DNA of 64,000 bases from Herbaspirillum sp. Sphag64 (GCF_014192645.1 NZ_JACHYE010000006.1:185626-249625); one strand, 5' to 3'. Shown: positions 9,212 through 18,964, numbered from the stretch's first letter. Notes: a model not told the origin generated them from the letters alone. Program-made: numbers and translations.

Positions 9212-10943
9212 ACTGATAGACGACCCGATTTCGTCCCTTATTTTTGGCCTTGTATAGCGCTTCGTCCGCTCGTTTAAGCGCCTGTTCCTTGGAAGAGTCG
9301 GTGGCAGTCGAGCGGGCCAGTCCGATACTGACGGTGACCTGTCCGACCTGCGGGAAGTTCGCTACTTCGATGGCCGCCCGGATCTTGCTAGCCACCTGTA
9401 GCGCGTCAGCGTCAGCGTCAGCATCGGCATCGTTGTTGCCGCTGTCGTTGAGCAGCACGATGAACTCTTCACCGCCATAGCGTGCGACGAGATCGGTCAC
9501 ACGCACCTGAGACTTGAGGATATGGGCCAGCTGTCGCAGGACAGCATCACCGATGTCGTGTCCATGGGTGTCATTGATGCGCTTGAAATGGTCAGCGTCG
9601 ACCATCATCACCGTGTATTCATCCATCGTCCGGCGGCTCAACTGAAAGGCAAGCGATAAACGATCCTCAAAATGACGGCGGTTGGCGATACCGGTCAGTC
9701 CATCATGGGTCGCCAATATGGATAGCCGCTCGTTGGCGCGGGTCAGCTCGGCTGTGCGTTCGGCAACCTGCTGTTCGAGCGAGGCATTGAGTTCGTTCAG
9801 TTCCTGCTCCCGTGCTAGCAGGGATTCGGTCATCCGATGAAAGGAGGTACACAATTGTGCAACCTCGGAAGAGGTGCCCGACGTCACCTTGGGGAACTCA
9901 ATATTGCGTTCCCTGCTCAGTACTCGGGTGGCAGCAGCTGCCAGCGCTTCAATCGGCTGGCTGGTTCTAGCTGCAAAATAGTAGGCGACAGCGACGAACA
10001 ACAAGATCGATAGTACACCGATTGCCAGCAACTTCTCGCGGAGCTGGCGCACCGGAAGGAGCGCTGTATCAACCGGTTCACGGACCACCACCTGCCAGTT
10101 GAGATTGAGCTGGGCAATATTGTTGACTGGCACCACACTCGTCAAAAAACGGCCTTCGTCCGGCCATGACAGCACCTGGTAGGGGCGTGATGGCACGATG
10201 CCCGCAGGAAGATGCGTCGTGCCAATCTTGTCGAAAGGGTACAGCACCTCGCCATGGCGGTTAAGGATCAGGATTTCTGAGGCACGATTGGCTAGCGGCT
10301 CTTGTACTTTGTTGACCACCATATCGGTGACCCAATCCCAGGATGTGTGAGCCGCGAGCACACCTTGCAAATTACCGTGGCTATCGAATAATGGGGCGGC
10401 AAAGTCGATGAAGCGTAGCGGCTGGTTCGGCTTGATTTGTTGCAGGTGCTTGGCGAGCGCAACGGCTTCATGGATATCGCCAGCGTAAGAGCCTTGCTGA
10501 CCAGCCCTGAACCAGGGCCGTGATTCAATTGCTTCGCCGACCAGAACGCCGTTGGTTGCCTGTAGCACCTTGCCCGAGAGACTGGCAACGCCAATCCAAA
10601 GATATTCACCGTGCACTTTTTGTCGGGATTCCAGTGCTTCTCTGATTTTGTAATTGCTCAGGTCAGTTTCGGTGAACAGGAATGACTTTGCGAGTAGATC
10701 GATTTCCTGCGACCGTTCACGTACTTCTGTCGAGAGTAACTGGGCAGTAGCGATTGCCGTTGCATGCACGGCGTCGCCACCATTCGTGGCAACGGCATCG
10801 GTGTTTTTCTGGACAAAATAGCCACCCACGACCACGAGCCAGATCGTCACCAGACCACCAAACACCAGCATCAGCTGGGATTTGAAGTTGCGTGTCGAGA
10901 GTTGATTGAGTTGCGGCATAAATAGTGAAAAAGAATCAATCAC
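9210..10943 (-). CDS. Membrane diguanylate cyclase with periplasmic Cache sensor
   Basis: 577 residues from GTG at 10943; an ATG at 10919 (residue 9) is an equally good start and neither has a clear ribosome binding site. Order of parts: membrane span ~25-44, double-Cache-like periplasmic sensor ~45-300 (LWIGVASLSGKVLQATNG, PWFRAGQQGSYAGDIHEAV), second span ~305-324, HAMP ~325-378, coiled coil to ~405, GGDEF domain ~410-577. The active-site motif is RYGGEEF (490-494) and the inhibitory RxxD site is RVTD (481-484), so it should make cyclic di-GMP with product inhibition. A DADADADADA run (~505-514) follows the active-site strand and is encoded by a hexanucleotide repeat. It stands alone, convergent with the transporter operon. 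Confidence 0.93.
   Translation of the reverse strand: MIDSFSLFMPQLNQLSTRNFKSQLMLVFGGLVTIWLVVVGGYFVQKNTDAVATNGGDAVHATAIATAQLLSTEVRERSQEIDLLAKSFLFTETDLSNYKIREALESRQKVHGEYLWIGVASLSGKVLQATNGVLVGEAIESRPWFRAGQQGSYAGDIHEAVALAKHLQQIKPNQPLRFIDFAAPLFDSHGNLQGVLAAHTSWDWVTDMVVNKVQEPLANRASEILILNRHGEVLYPFDKIGTTHLPAGIVPSRPYQVLSWPDEGRFLTSVVPVNNIAQLNLNWQVVVREPVDTALLPVRQLREKLLAIGVLSILLFVAVAYYFAARTSQPIEALAAAATRVLSRERNIEFPKVTSGTSSEVAQLCTSFHRMTESLLAREQELNELNASLEQQVAERTAELTRANERLSILATHDGLTGIANRRHFEDRLSLAFQLSRRTMDEYTVMMVDADHFKRINDTHGHDIGDAVLRQLAHILKSQVRVTDLVARYGGEEFIVLLNDSGNNDADADADADALQVASKIRAAIEVANFPQVGQVTVSIGLARSTATDSSKEQALKRADEALYKAKNKGRNRVVYQ
9403..9432. repeat. Five-unit hexanucleotide repeat inside the GGDEF domain
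   Basis: Three GCGTCA units followed by two GCATCG units. On the coding (minus) strand they give five Asp-Ala pairs. Six-base units keep the frame, so copy-number change by slippage would lengthen or shorten a surface loop next to the active-site strand without breaking the gene. Confidence 0.85.
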
Positions 10944-11372
10944 GTTCGGGAAGTGTACATCCGAACGGGTATGTTTTGTTTGATATTAATTTCTTTTTGA
11001 CACTATTTCTATCTGGAAAGCCTGTTTCGGTCTCTATTAGCCTGCTGATTCAGTGGCGATACTTTGGACCTGAATTAGCAGGGAAAGCGCTGCCGGTCTG
11101 GAACAAGAGCTGAAATTGATAAACAGGCATTTCAAATACAAGTATTCGGAATGAGTCTTAAACCAGGCAAAAAGGGATGAAAAGTGTGTACTACGGCACG
11201 TCAATACGGCCTAAGCTGTTGTCTAGAATTCCTTACATTATCACTTAATGCGGTATGAAAACCCTCTTATTCTCGATTAGGCCGATATAAAAGGAGCGTT
11301 ACACTACGCCAGCAATTACTAAATATGGTGCTGAATTGAGACTTAACGGTCTTACCTCCGGGGGAAATGAAC
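10944..11372 (+). promoter_or_regulatory. Flagellin upstream region with sigma-28-like -10 element
   Basis: About 430 bp without a convincing gene. GCCGATAT at 11281-11288 closely matches the flagellar sigma factor (FliA) -10 consensus GCCGATAA. The -35 region (around 11262-11270, CCCTCTTAT) is a poor match to TAAA. The leader between it and the flagellin start contains AAAAGGAG and a GGGGG-type ribosome binding site at 11360-11364. The rest of the interval is AT-rich with nothing else recognised. Confidence 0.5.
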
Positions 11373-12461
11373 ATGGCGTCAGTAATTAACACCAATATCG
11401 CGTCGGTCAACACGCAACGTAACCTCAATACATCGGAATCGTCGCTGAATACGTCGATTCAGCGGTTGTCATCGGGCTTGCGGGTCAATAGCTCGAAGGA
11501 CGATGCAGCGGGTCTGGCGATTTCTGATCGTATGACTGCGCAGGTGAAAGGGTTGACGGTCGCGCAACGTAATGCCAACGACGGTATTTCCCTGGCCCAA
11601 ACAGCGGAAGGTGCACTGAGCACCGTGACCGATAATCTGCAGCGTATGCGTGAGCTCGCGGTACAGGCATCCAACGGCTCTAATGGCCCGGCAGATCGCA
11701 AGACGCTCAATGACGAATATAAGCAATTGTCAGCGGAAGTCTTCCGCGTACTCAATGGCACATCTTTCAATGGGCAAAACCTGTTCACCGGCATCAGTTC
11801 TGGTGCCAGCGCAGGAATTGGTTCGGATTCGGAGAACGTTTCAGCATCGCTGACGCTGACGTTCCAGGTCGGCGCCAATGTGGAAGACAATAAACTGAAC
11901 GACCAGATTAGCGTTTCTCTGGCGGATCTGTCGAACGACGGAACCCTTGCCAAGGTCATCGGGACCAGTGCGCATGGCCTGATTGGCCTGGGCGACACCA
12001 CCAAGGTGGATGCTGCACAGATTACCTACACCTCCGCCAAGGCAGCACTCGATCAGTTGTTTGCTACTGGTTCCAGTCTGACTTCGAATGCGCTGGCAGC
12101 GTCGGCTGCACTGTTACAGCAATCGGTCGTTAGCGCTCAGTTATTGCTCGATAGCGCCATTGCGGATCCGGATTCCCAAAGCGAGGCACAAAAGGCGATC
12201 AAGAATCTGGATGCTGCCATTAATGTGATTTCCTCCAAGCGAGCAGAGTTTGGTGCGGTACAAAACCGTTTCAGCGCCGTGATCAGCAATCTGCAAATTG
12301 CAGGTGAAAATATCACTGCGTCACGCAGCCGTATCATGGATACCGACTACGCGTCCGAAACGGCAAATCTCACACGTTCGCAGATTCTGCAACAGGCAGG
12401 TACAGCCATGCTGTCGCAAGCCAATACCGCGCCACAAAGTGTTCTGACGCTATTGAAGTAA
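11373..12461 (+). CDS. fliC: Flagellin
   Basis: 362 residues from ATG at 11373 (MASVINTN), preferred over an in-frame ATG 6 bases upstream because the GGGGGAA ribosome binding site is then well spaced and flagellins normally begin this way. It is the filament subunit exported by the flagellar type III system. Seen: the conserved N-terminal D0/D1 block (SIQRLSSGLRVNSSKDDAAG, AISDRMTAQVKGL, NDGISLAQTAEGAL, QRMRELAVQASNG), a short variable centre rich in Ser/Thr/Ala at ~140-265, and the conserved C-terminal helix block (SKRAEFGAVQNRF, ENITASRSRIMDTDYASE, QILQQAGTAMLSQAN). The variable region is small. No other flagellar genes are near, so it is a detached flagellin gene. Confidence 0.97.
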   Translation: MASVINTNIASVNTQRNLNTSESSLNTSIQRLSSGLRVNSSKDDAAGLAISDRMTAQVKGLTVAQRNANDGISLAQTAEGALSTVTDNLQRMRELAVQASNGSNGPADRKTLNDEYKQLSAEVFRVLNGTSFNGQNLFTGISSGASAGIGSDSENVSASLTLTFQVGANVEDNKLNDQISVSLADLSNDGTLAKVIGTSAHGLIGLGDTTKVDAAQITYTSAKAALDQLFATGSSLTSNALAASAALLQQSVVSAQLLLDSAIADPDSQSEAQKAIKNLDAAINVISSKRAEFGAVQNRFSAVISNLQIAGENITASRSRIMDTDYASETANLTRSQILQQAGTAMLSQANTAPQSVLTLLK

Positions 12462-12521
12462 TTGATTCAAACCGCGTAAGCGTCGATTGCCCGTTTGACC
12501 TTTTGCAATGCGTCCTGGAGC

Positions 12522-12542
12522 AGGTCCAGTTTTGCTGGACCT
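12522..12542. other. Perfect 8-bp stem hairpin downstream of flagellin
   Basis: AGGTCCAG-TTTTG-CTGGACCT lies 60 bases after the flagellin stop. There is no T-run after it, so it is not a classical terminator. It could stabilise the 3' end of the abundant flagellin mRNA. Confidence 0.4.
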
Positions 12543-12633
12543 CAGTGCCAGGCGGATTGCAAGAGGTGTGGGAGCCGATGTGGTGAAAAGCGCTGTAATC
12601 GACGCCGATACTTGCTCATTTCAGGATAAGGGG

Positions 12634-13506
12634 TTAAGACGATGGCGTCCGGTATTTTTCGACCAGTGCGCGTGCGATAGCCTCGGTCTCAACATCAGGT
12701 TCACCACGGATGTCAGCCGCACGGAAATGCATTTGAAATTTACTGATGACGGCCTTCGTTTCCTTATCGAGTATGCCCGTTTGCGGAATCTGATATCCGT
12801 AGGTATTGAGTGCGGTCTGGATGACGCGGACTGATGCGAGTGCAGTCGGAGCCCTACCATCCAGATATTTTGTCACAGTGGCTTCGTCAGGCCATGCACC
12901 TATGCCTTCCTTGTAAAGATCGTGCCAGGGGAACAACGGACCTGGGTCGCTTTTACGCAAGGGCGAGATGTCACTATGAGCGAGTACATTGAATGGTTCG
13001 ATTTGGTACCGTGCCACAATATCCTTGGCCAGCCGCGTAACCAGATCAATTTGCGCATCCGGAAATGGATAAAAGCGACGGCTGCCATCGGCTGCGTCGG
13101 TATAGCCGGGGTTGACTATTTCAATGCCGATAGAAGTGTCGTTGATATTGGTACGTCCACTCCAATCACTTACACCGGCATGCCAGGCACGTTTGTCTTC
13201 CGGCACCAGCCCTAGCACCACAGGCTTGCTGCCCTCGATGGGCGGTGTTGTATTGACCAGGTAATGAACGCTGGCGGCCGCTCCATGAGCCAGAACATCG
13301 AGTGATTCTGCATCATCAAGCGCGGTGTAATGCAGGACCAGAAATCTGACCCTTTCGTTCTGTGCGACCGAGTAATGTGAAGTGTCTACCTGATAAAAGC
13401 CTCTGTCGGCCAAGTGCGATACAGCCAAAGGGGGGGGAGTTGAGGGTGATGAAGTTGAGCTGCAAGCACTGAGGAGTACAACCGTGAGAATGAGTATTAG
13501 TTTCAT
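12634..13506 (-). CDS. N-acetylmuramoyl-L-alanine amidase lipoprotein (AmiD-like)
   Basis: 290 residues from ATG at 13506; an upstream ATG at 13536 would add ten residues, but the lipoprotein signal MKLILILTVVLLSAC fits the inner start. The lipobox LSAC is followed by a Ser/Pro-rich linker. The amidase_2 domain has its zinc ligands in FLVLHYTA, NVLAHSDI and KSDPGPLFPW (His, His, Asp), and a C-terminal peptidoglycan-binding domain contains VIQTALNTYGYQIPQTG. It cleaves the amide between N-acetylmuramic acid and L-alanine, probably at the inner face of the outer membrane for cell-wall recycling. The C-terminal ~85 residues also match the AmiD layout. Transcribed convergently with flagellin. Confidence 0.93.
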   Translation of the reverse strand: MKLILILTVVLLSACSSTSSPSTPPPLAVSHLADRGFYQVDTSHYSVAQNERVRFLVLHYTALDDAESLDVLAHGAAASVHYLVNTTPPIEGSKPVVLGLVPEDKRAWHAGVSDWSGRTNINDTSIGIEIVNPGYTDAADGSRRFYPFPDAQIDLVTRLAKDIVARYQIEPFNVLAHSDISPLRKSDPGPLFPWHDLYKEGIGAWPDEATVTKYLDGRAPTALASVRVIQTALNTYGYQIPQTGILDKETKAVISKFQMHFRAADIRGEPDVETEAIARALVEKYRTPSS

Positions 13507-13740
13507 AGGCGATGTCGTTAGTGAAGGAAAAACCATATCGTCCGATATGGTTCAGGCGGCTGAAAATCCATGAGCTGCCGTTCACTGGCGATACCAGACC
13601 GATCGTTGGTCTGAACCAGTGATTCCAGATTCACTATTGCTAGCTTATGCTGACAGGGGGCGGGATTGTTAGCGTCGTTCTACGATCCATAAACTTATCA
13701 ATTAGTTCAACCCGTCTGAAGCGCGATAAGCAGTTAGCCT

Positions 13741-16347
13741 TTAATACTGTAGTTGGTCGGCAGGGGCAGGACGCCCAAATGCATAACCTTGATATTGCGT
13801 GCAGCCGACAGTCGAAAGAAAGTCTCTCACTTCAAACGTTTCTACGCCTTCCGCAATCACCTCAACGTTCAAAGCGGAGCCTAGCGCTATGATACTTTTG
13901 GTGATGGCAACGTCACTGGCGTCAACCAGCAGATCTTTGATAAATGACTTATCAATTTTCAGCTGATCAATAGGCAGACGTTTAAGCAAGGAGAGCGATG
14001 AATATCCCGTACCAAAGTCATCAAGCGACAAAGAGAAGCCAAGGCGCTTGAGCGCTTGCATCTTTTGCACGGTGCCTTGTACATCGTCCACCATCATGGT
14101 TTCGGTAAGCTCAAGTTTGAGAAGCTCGGGATTTGCGCCAGTCTCCCTGATAATCATTGAAACGTTTTCGGTGAACTCGGGATGTCGGAACTGGATTGCG
14201 CTGACGTTGATCGCAATATTGATCGGCCTGCCGGGTCTTTCGTTTTGCCATTGAACTGATTGTTTGCAGGCTTGACGCAAGACCCACTGTCCTAGCGAAA
14301 ACATGAGTCCCGATGTTTCTGCGACCGGAATGAATATACCTGGATAAACGACTCCTCGCTCAGGGCTTTGCCAGCGCAACAGGGCTTCAACACCAAGAAG
14401 CTTTCCCTTGACATCGACCTGCGGTTGGTAGTGAAGGGAAAATTCTTGTAGCTGTAGCGCCTTGCGTAAATCAAACTCCAGAGCGGTTCTGAAATTCATT
14501 GCATTCTCTATCTCAGCAGAGAATAAGCAATAGGTGTTTCTGCCATTTTTTTTCGCCTGATACATCGCTAAATCACCGCGTCTCAGCATATCTTGCGGAG
14601 GCGACCCACCTTCGTCCATCAGCGATATGCCGATACAGCAAGTTGCGTGATAACTGATTCCTGTGAGATCAAAGCGGGTATTCACTGTATCGAGAACACG
14701 CTGCGAAAAGTTTTTGATGACGGCATCAGCGTTCGATCGTTCAATGCCCTGCAACAAAATGATGAATTCGTCGGAGCCGAGGCGGGCAACATTATCAAGC
14801 GATTCAGCGAGACTGATTAACCGGCTTGCGACTTGTTTCAGGAGCTGATCGCCGATGTCATGCCCTAACGAATCATTCAAGTCTTTGAAATTGTCGATAT
14901 CAACAACGAGTAACGCGAATGTCGTTTCGTTGTCGGTATTTGTCACGATTGAGGATTGAATGTGCTCGAGCAAAAGGCGCCGATTAGGCAGTCCTGTTAA
15001 AGAGTCATAGTTGGCCAGACGAATTGCCTCTGCCTGCAATTGCTTTTGAACAGTGATGTCGGTCTGGGTGCCCACATAGTGAGTAATGTTGCCAAGGTCA
15101 TCGTAAGCCGCCGTCATGGTTAAGCGCGCGGTATACATTTCGCCGTTTTTTTTCTTGATTTGTACTTCGCCGTCCCATTGGCCTGTTTCTGTCACGATAT
15201 GCCACATGCGACCAATAAAGTCGTTCTCGTCATGTCCCAGGCAAAATGGCAACATCGGTTTATCTATCAACTCTGCCAACTGATAGCCTGTGAGCAGGGT
15301 GAACGCTCGATTGATATCGAGGATGCGTTGATCTGCTCCCATCACCCACATCGCCTCGTGGGACTGAAATACCGTGGCGGCAACACGTAAGGATTTTGCG
15401 TTGTTGCGAAGTTCACGAGTGCGGATATCGACCTGACGTCGCAGATAAGCGGCAATCGTAAGCGCACTCAAAAATAAGGCAATGGCGGCAACCAGCCCCG
15501 CTAAAACCATCTTGGATAGTGTGGATTGGGAGCCGCGCCCCCATTTTTGTAAAATCTCGAAGTAGATCGATTGAGGATCTTCTTGCCAGGTGGAGAGGTG
15601 GCTATCTATCGCTGCTAGCAGGTCCGCGTTCCGTCCTTTTTTAGTAACAAAAAATAATTTCACCGGCTGAAAAATAATCGGTGTGTCTGATATGCCGTGA
15701 CGCTCGGCAAGCATATCGCCAGCTTGCTGGCTGGCAATAACGGCGTCGACCTTTGCCTCTGCCGCCATTTGAAAGCCGACGTCCAAGTCTTTGACAGGAA
15801 CAAACTCCACCCTGATATCTGAATTTTCTAGCAATTCCTTGACGTAGTCAGACTGAACGGAGCCAGAGAGCAGGGCAATGCGTTTTCCCTTGAGGTCAAA
15901 AATGGAGTTAATCGAAACATGTTTGTTACGATAGAGAATAGACCAGCTAATCAGGGCCGGCACTTTATGAAAATCAAACTTCCAGCTGCGCTCATCCGTA
16001 AATGCCACATCAGGAAGAAGATCAATTTCACCGGTTTCTACAGCGTGTAGGCAAGCCTGCCATTGGCAAGTAACAAAACGAAGATTCCAGTGCTCAAGTT
16101 CGGCGATCTTGCGGAGCAGATCAACATGAATGCCGGTCGCTACGCCATTTTTGTCGAAAAAGATTTTGGGTGGATTGTTATAAATGGCAACTGAAACCTC
16201 TTTTCCCCAACAAGACGCAGTGGTAACGCCCAACAGAAAAAATACCACTCCCAATATCGATCTAAACATGACGTTGTGGTATGCCACTCGCCTTTGCATA
16301 GTGGTGACTCTGTGAGAATAAGCGCGGCTGATGTTTTGATTAAGCAT
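13741..16347 (-). CDS. Sensor protein: periplasmic SBP domain, PAS, GGDEF and EAL
   Basis: 868 residues from 16347; an ATG at residue 27 just before the hydrophobic signal segment is a possible later start. Parts: signal/membrane segment ~28-46; bacterial solute-binding (SBP_bac_3) sensor ~50-275 (VSVAIYNNPPKIFF, GEIDLLPDVAFTDER, LKGKRIALLSGS); membrane span ~281-302; PAS with PAC ~320-432 (DINRAFTLLTGY, HYVGTQTDIT); GGDEF ~440-610 with the altered signature RLGSDEF; EAL ~620-868 with VEALLRW (E654), NVSAIQF, ELTET, DDFGTGYSSL, KIDKSF and AEGVE. The EAL catalytic set looks complete, so phosphodiesterase activity is likely. The GGDEF has Ser for the second Gly and may be weak or regulatory. 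The ligand is probably a small amino acid-like molecule, by analogy with the sensor family. Confidence 0.93.
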   Translation of the reverse strand: MLNQNISRAYSHRVTTMQRRVAYHNVMFRSILGVVFFLLGVTTASCWGKEVSVAIYNNPPKIFFDKNGVATGIHVDLLRKIAELEHWNLRFVTCQWQACLHAVETGEIDLLPDVAFTDERSWKFDFHKVPALISWSILYRNKHVSINSIFDLKGKRIALLSGSVQSDYVKELLENSDIRVEFVPVKDLDVGFQMAAEAKVDAVIASQQAGDMLAERHGISDTPIIFQPVKLFFVTKKGRNADLLAAIDSHLSTWQEDPQSIYFEILQKWGRGSQSTLSKMVLAGLVAAIALFLSALTIAAYLRRQVDIRTRELRNNAKSLRVAATVFQSHEAMWVMGADQRILDINRAFTLLTGYQLAELIDKPMLPFCLGHDENDFIGRMWHIVTETGQWDGEVQIKKKNGEMYTARLTMTAAYDDLGNITHYVGTQTDITVQKQLQAEAIRLANYDSLTGLPNRRLLLEHIQSSIVTNTDNETTFALLVVDIDNFKDLNDSLGHDIGDQLLKQVASRLISLAESLDNVARLGSDEFIILLQGIERSNADAVIKNFSQRVLDTVNTRFDLTGISYHATCCIGISLMDEGGSPPQDMLRRGDLAMYQAKKNGRNTYCLFSAEIENAMNFRTALEFDLRKALQLQEFSLHYQPQVDVKGKLLGVEALLRWQSPERGVVYPGIFIPVAETSGLMFSLGQWVLRQACKQSVQWQNERPGRPINIAINVSAIQFRHPEFTENVSMIIRETGANPELLKLELTETMMVDDVQGTVQKMQALKRLGFSLSLDDFGTGYSSLSLLKRLPIDQLKIDKSFIKDLLVDASDVAITKSIIALGSALNVEVIAEGVETFEVRDFLSTVGCTQYQGYAFGRPAPADQLQY

Positions 16348-16518
16348 GTGCGCACATTGATTGATTTACTGGTCGAAATCTTATCTTTGACATTATGCGA
16401 CAGCAATTGGTAATCAATGAGAGGCTTTGAATAATATTGCTAATTCACCGCTCAGCGTCTTAATCTCGCCTCGTCTATTGTTGTTATTGATTCCTCATGG
16501 CAACAATGGCAGATAGAT

Positions 16519-17769
16519 TCAGGAATGAATAGTCGCTCTGGCAAGCGGTGATGTGAGGTAAGTAGAACCAGCACAACCAATGCTGAACACACCGATAATG
16601 CATGCCATCGGAACAGGTGTACCGTTGGTGAGAGCGCCCACGAGCGCGGACCCTGCAATGCCGGTACCGTATTGAGTCGCACCAATGAGGGCCGAGAGGG
16701 CGCCAGTATGTGCCGGGGAGAGATTGAGTGCGCCAGCGATAGCATTGGCAACGATAAATCCGGTAACAGAAACGTACAGGAATAGCGGCACGACCAGGCC
16801 GGCAAGTCCACCTATATTGAAATACGCCGTAACGGCTAGCAGCAGCCCAGCGGCCGCGGCTGCATGACTGCCGTAGCACATCAGACGGTCACTGCCAAGA
16901 TGGCTCACCAGCCTCGAATTCAGCTGATTGGTGACCATAATGCCAATCGTTCCAAACGCAAAGAGAAGGCCATAGGCCTGTGGTGACACGTGGTAATACG
17001 CGATATAGGCAAAAGGTGTACCTGACACATAGGCATACAATCCGCCATAAAAAAAGCCGCCACACCCGATGTACCCGAGCAGTCGCCGGTGACTTAACAA
17101 TTGACTATAGGTAGAAAACGCTTTTTGTACTGCGGTCCGATTGCGGCGCTCAACAGGAAGGGTTTCCGGTAAATGCGTTAGCGCGAGCAGGGCGATAAAA
17201 CCCACTGCCACCAAGGTCCAGAAGATGCTACGCCATGAGCTGACGTGGAGAATCAGGCTACCGACACTGGGCCCCACCAGCGGTGCAATTGCCATGACTG
17301 TCATCAAGGTCGACATCATCTTTGCAGCTTGCGTGCCGGCATACAGGTCGCGCACCATGGCGCGTGCCAGTACCACACTGGCACAGGCACCGGCAGCCTG
17401 GAGCGCACGCCAGCCGATCATGGTACCAACATCAGAGGAAATAGCGCATCCCGCCGAACCAATGATAAAAAGTACCAGACCGGCGGCAACCGGAAGGCGT
17501 CTGCCATAGCGATCTCCGACCGGCCCCCAGACGAGCTGGCCCAGACTGAAACCGATCAGATAGCCAGAGATGGTCCACTCCATCGTCCCCTGAGCTGCGC
17601 CCAAGGCGATGCGCATGGTCGGCATCGCAGGCAAGTACAGGTCGGTGGAAATAGAGGCGAATGCCATTAATCCACTCAGGATCAGCAAGGTCAGCCAACT
17701 TTGACGTCGGCTTTGGTTGATGGTGTCTGTGGCAAGGACAGTTACGGTTGATTCAGGGGAGGTTGACAT
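16519..17769 (-). CDS. Bcr/CflA-family MFS drug efflux transporter
   Basis: 416 residues from ATG at 17769; the frame extends to a TTG at 17793. Twelve membrane spans expected. Typical Bcr/CflA features: STDLYLPAMPTM near the N-terminus, LVWGPVGDRYGRRLPV (motif A), RALQAAGACASVVLARAMVRDLY (motif with the conserved R..Q..GA), MTVMAIAPLVGPSVGSL (antiporter motif C). These proton-driven exporters remove bicyclomycin, sulfonamides, cysteine or other small molecules. It stands between a c-di-GMP gene and dehydrogenase genes on the same strand with gaps of more than 100 bp on both sides, so it is probably its own transcription unit. Confidence 0.9.
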   Translation of the reverse strand: MSTSPESTVTVLATDTINQSRRQSWLTLLILSGLMAFASISTDLYLPAMPTMRIALGAAQGTMEWTISGYLIGFSLGQLVWGPVGDRYGRRLPVAAGLVLFIIGSAGCAISSDVGTMIGWRALQAAGACASVVLARAMVRDLYAGTQAAKMMSTLMTVMAIAPLVGPSVGSLILHVSSWRSIFWTLVAVGFIALLALTHLPETLPVERRNRTAVQKAFSTYSQLLSHRRLLGYIGCGGFFYGGLYAYVSGTPFAYIAYYHVSPQAYGLLFAFGTIGIMVTNQLNSRLVSHLGSDRLMCYGSHAAAAAGLLLAVTAYFNIGGLAGLVVPLFLYVSVTGFIVANAIAGALNLSPAHTGALSALIGATQYGTGIAGSALVGALTNGTPVPMACIIGVFSIGCAGSTYLTSPLARATIHS

Positions 17770-17888
17770 GAAAGTTGCTACTGCGGCATCCAATCATCGA
17801 TTGGCGCATTGTTGTGCATACGGGGAGGGATCAATAACAGGAGGGCGACCAGAGCCTGAGCAATGTGTTGTCGTGAAATGACATTCGA

Positions 17889-18719
17889 TTATTGCTCCGG
17901 CGCAAGCTCGCCAAACCAGTAAGAAGAAGTCACGCCGCCATCCATCAGAAAATCACTGCCGGTGATGAACGCGCCGTCCGTTCCCATGAGAAGGGCTGCT
18001 ACCGAGCCCACCTCATCAGGCGTACCAGCGCGGCCGGCTGGACTCAACCCGATCATGCGGCGATAACCATCGCCACGTGGGCCGCGCAACTCGTCGTTGG
18101 CCAGTGGTGTGATGATGATTCCCGGGCTAATGGTGTTGACCCGTGCACCGCGTTTGCCCCAACGGACTGCTTCGGCCATCACCCGCAGCGCATTGCCCCG
18201 CTTGGAGAGCTGATAGGCATGCAGAGAGTCGTTGACTGCATCCTGCGCCAGAAAAGGCAGCGCCAGAAGGTCGTCAGCTGGTGTCATCGCCAGCGCCTTG
18301 CTTTGCTCGATAGACAACGGACCAAGCCGGTGACCTGATTGTGACGCGATCACGACACAGGACCCGCCCCTGGCGATGACATTGCCGAATTCCTCGAGGA
18401 TCAGGGCCGTGCCATAGAGATCGACCTTGAGGATGGTTTGTGGGGAAGCCTGCGATGGCGAAACACCGGCGGCATGAATGACACCGAAGACCTGGCCCAT
18501 GGATGTTGCTTTCTGTACCAGTGCCTCAACGGATTCCCTGGAGGAGATATCGACGCTTGTCACGGCGGTCTCAAAACCGGCGTTAGCGAGAGTTTCTGCT
18601 GCTGCCTCTGCATTTTCCTGGCGAATATCGGCCAGCAATACTTTTTTGCCGGTACTGACACGACGGGCAATTGCCTGTCCAATGGATCCCGGTCCAATGA
18701 CGACGATGACGTCATGCAT
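17889..18719 (-). CDS. Short-chain dehydrogenase/reductase (SDR)
   Basis: 276 residues from ATG at 18719, which has AGGAG 7 bases upstream; a longer frame to 18764 is less likely. NAD(P)-binding Rossmann fold with VVIGPGSIGQAIARR at the N-terminus in place of the usual TGxxxGxG, VIHAAGVSPSQAS (NNAG-like), the serine VIASQSGH, the YxxxK pair in AYQLSKRG, and NTISPGIIITP after it. The C-terminal SDFLMDGGVTSSYW is typical. A long insertion between the Ser and Tyr-Lys (about 40 residues with ALAMTPADDLLALPFL) is characteristic of a specific SDR subgroup. The substrate cannot be told from the sequence. The starts are close to a second SDR and an aldo/keto reductase on the same strand. Confidence 0.88.
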   Translation of the reverse strand: MHDVIVVIGPGSIGQAIARRVSTGKKVLLADIRQENAEAAAETLANAGFETAVTSVDISSRESVEALVQKATSMGQVFGVIHAAGVSPSQASPQTILKVDLYGTALILEEFGNVIARGGSCVVIASQSGHRLGPLSIEQSKALAMTPADDLLALPFLAQDAVNDSLHAYQLSKRGNALRVMAEAVRWGKRGARVNTISPGIIITPLANDELRGPRGDGYRRMIGLSPAGRAGTPDEVGSVAALLMGTDGAFITGSDFLMDGGVTSSYWFGELAPEQ

Positions 18720-18964
18720 GTTGATCTCCTGCTTCACTATTGAGCAAGTGAGATCGTACGCCAATGAGCATTAGTTGATTAGTCTCATAAAAGCGCATGC
18801 GCTAATGAATTAAAATCATGAAAGTGACGTAAGGGCAAACCTTCATTGCATGCAAGTCAGGCTGCCCCCGCCTCTCGGGCTGTCGGCTTATCAAGTGTGC
18901 TTGAGCTCGGAACTGAGCACATTGCACCTGGATTCTTGATTATTTTTAGATGCCCCCTGGGAAA

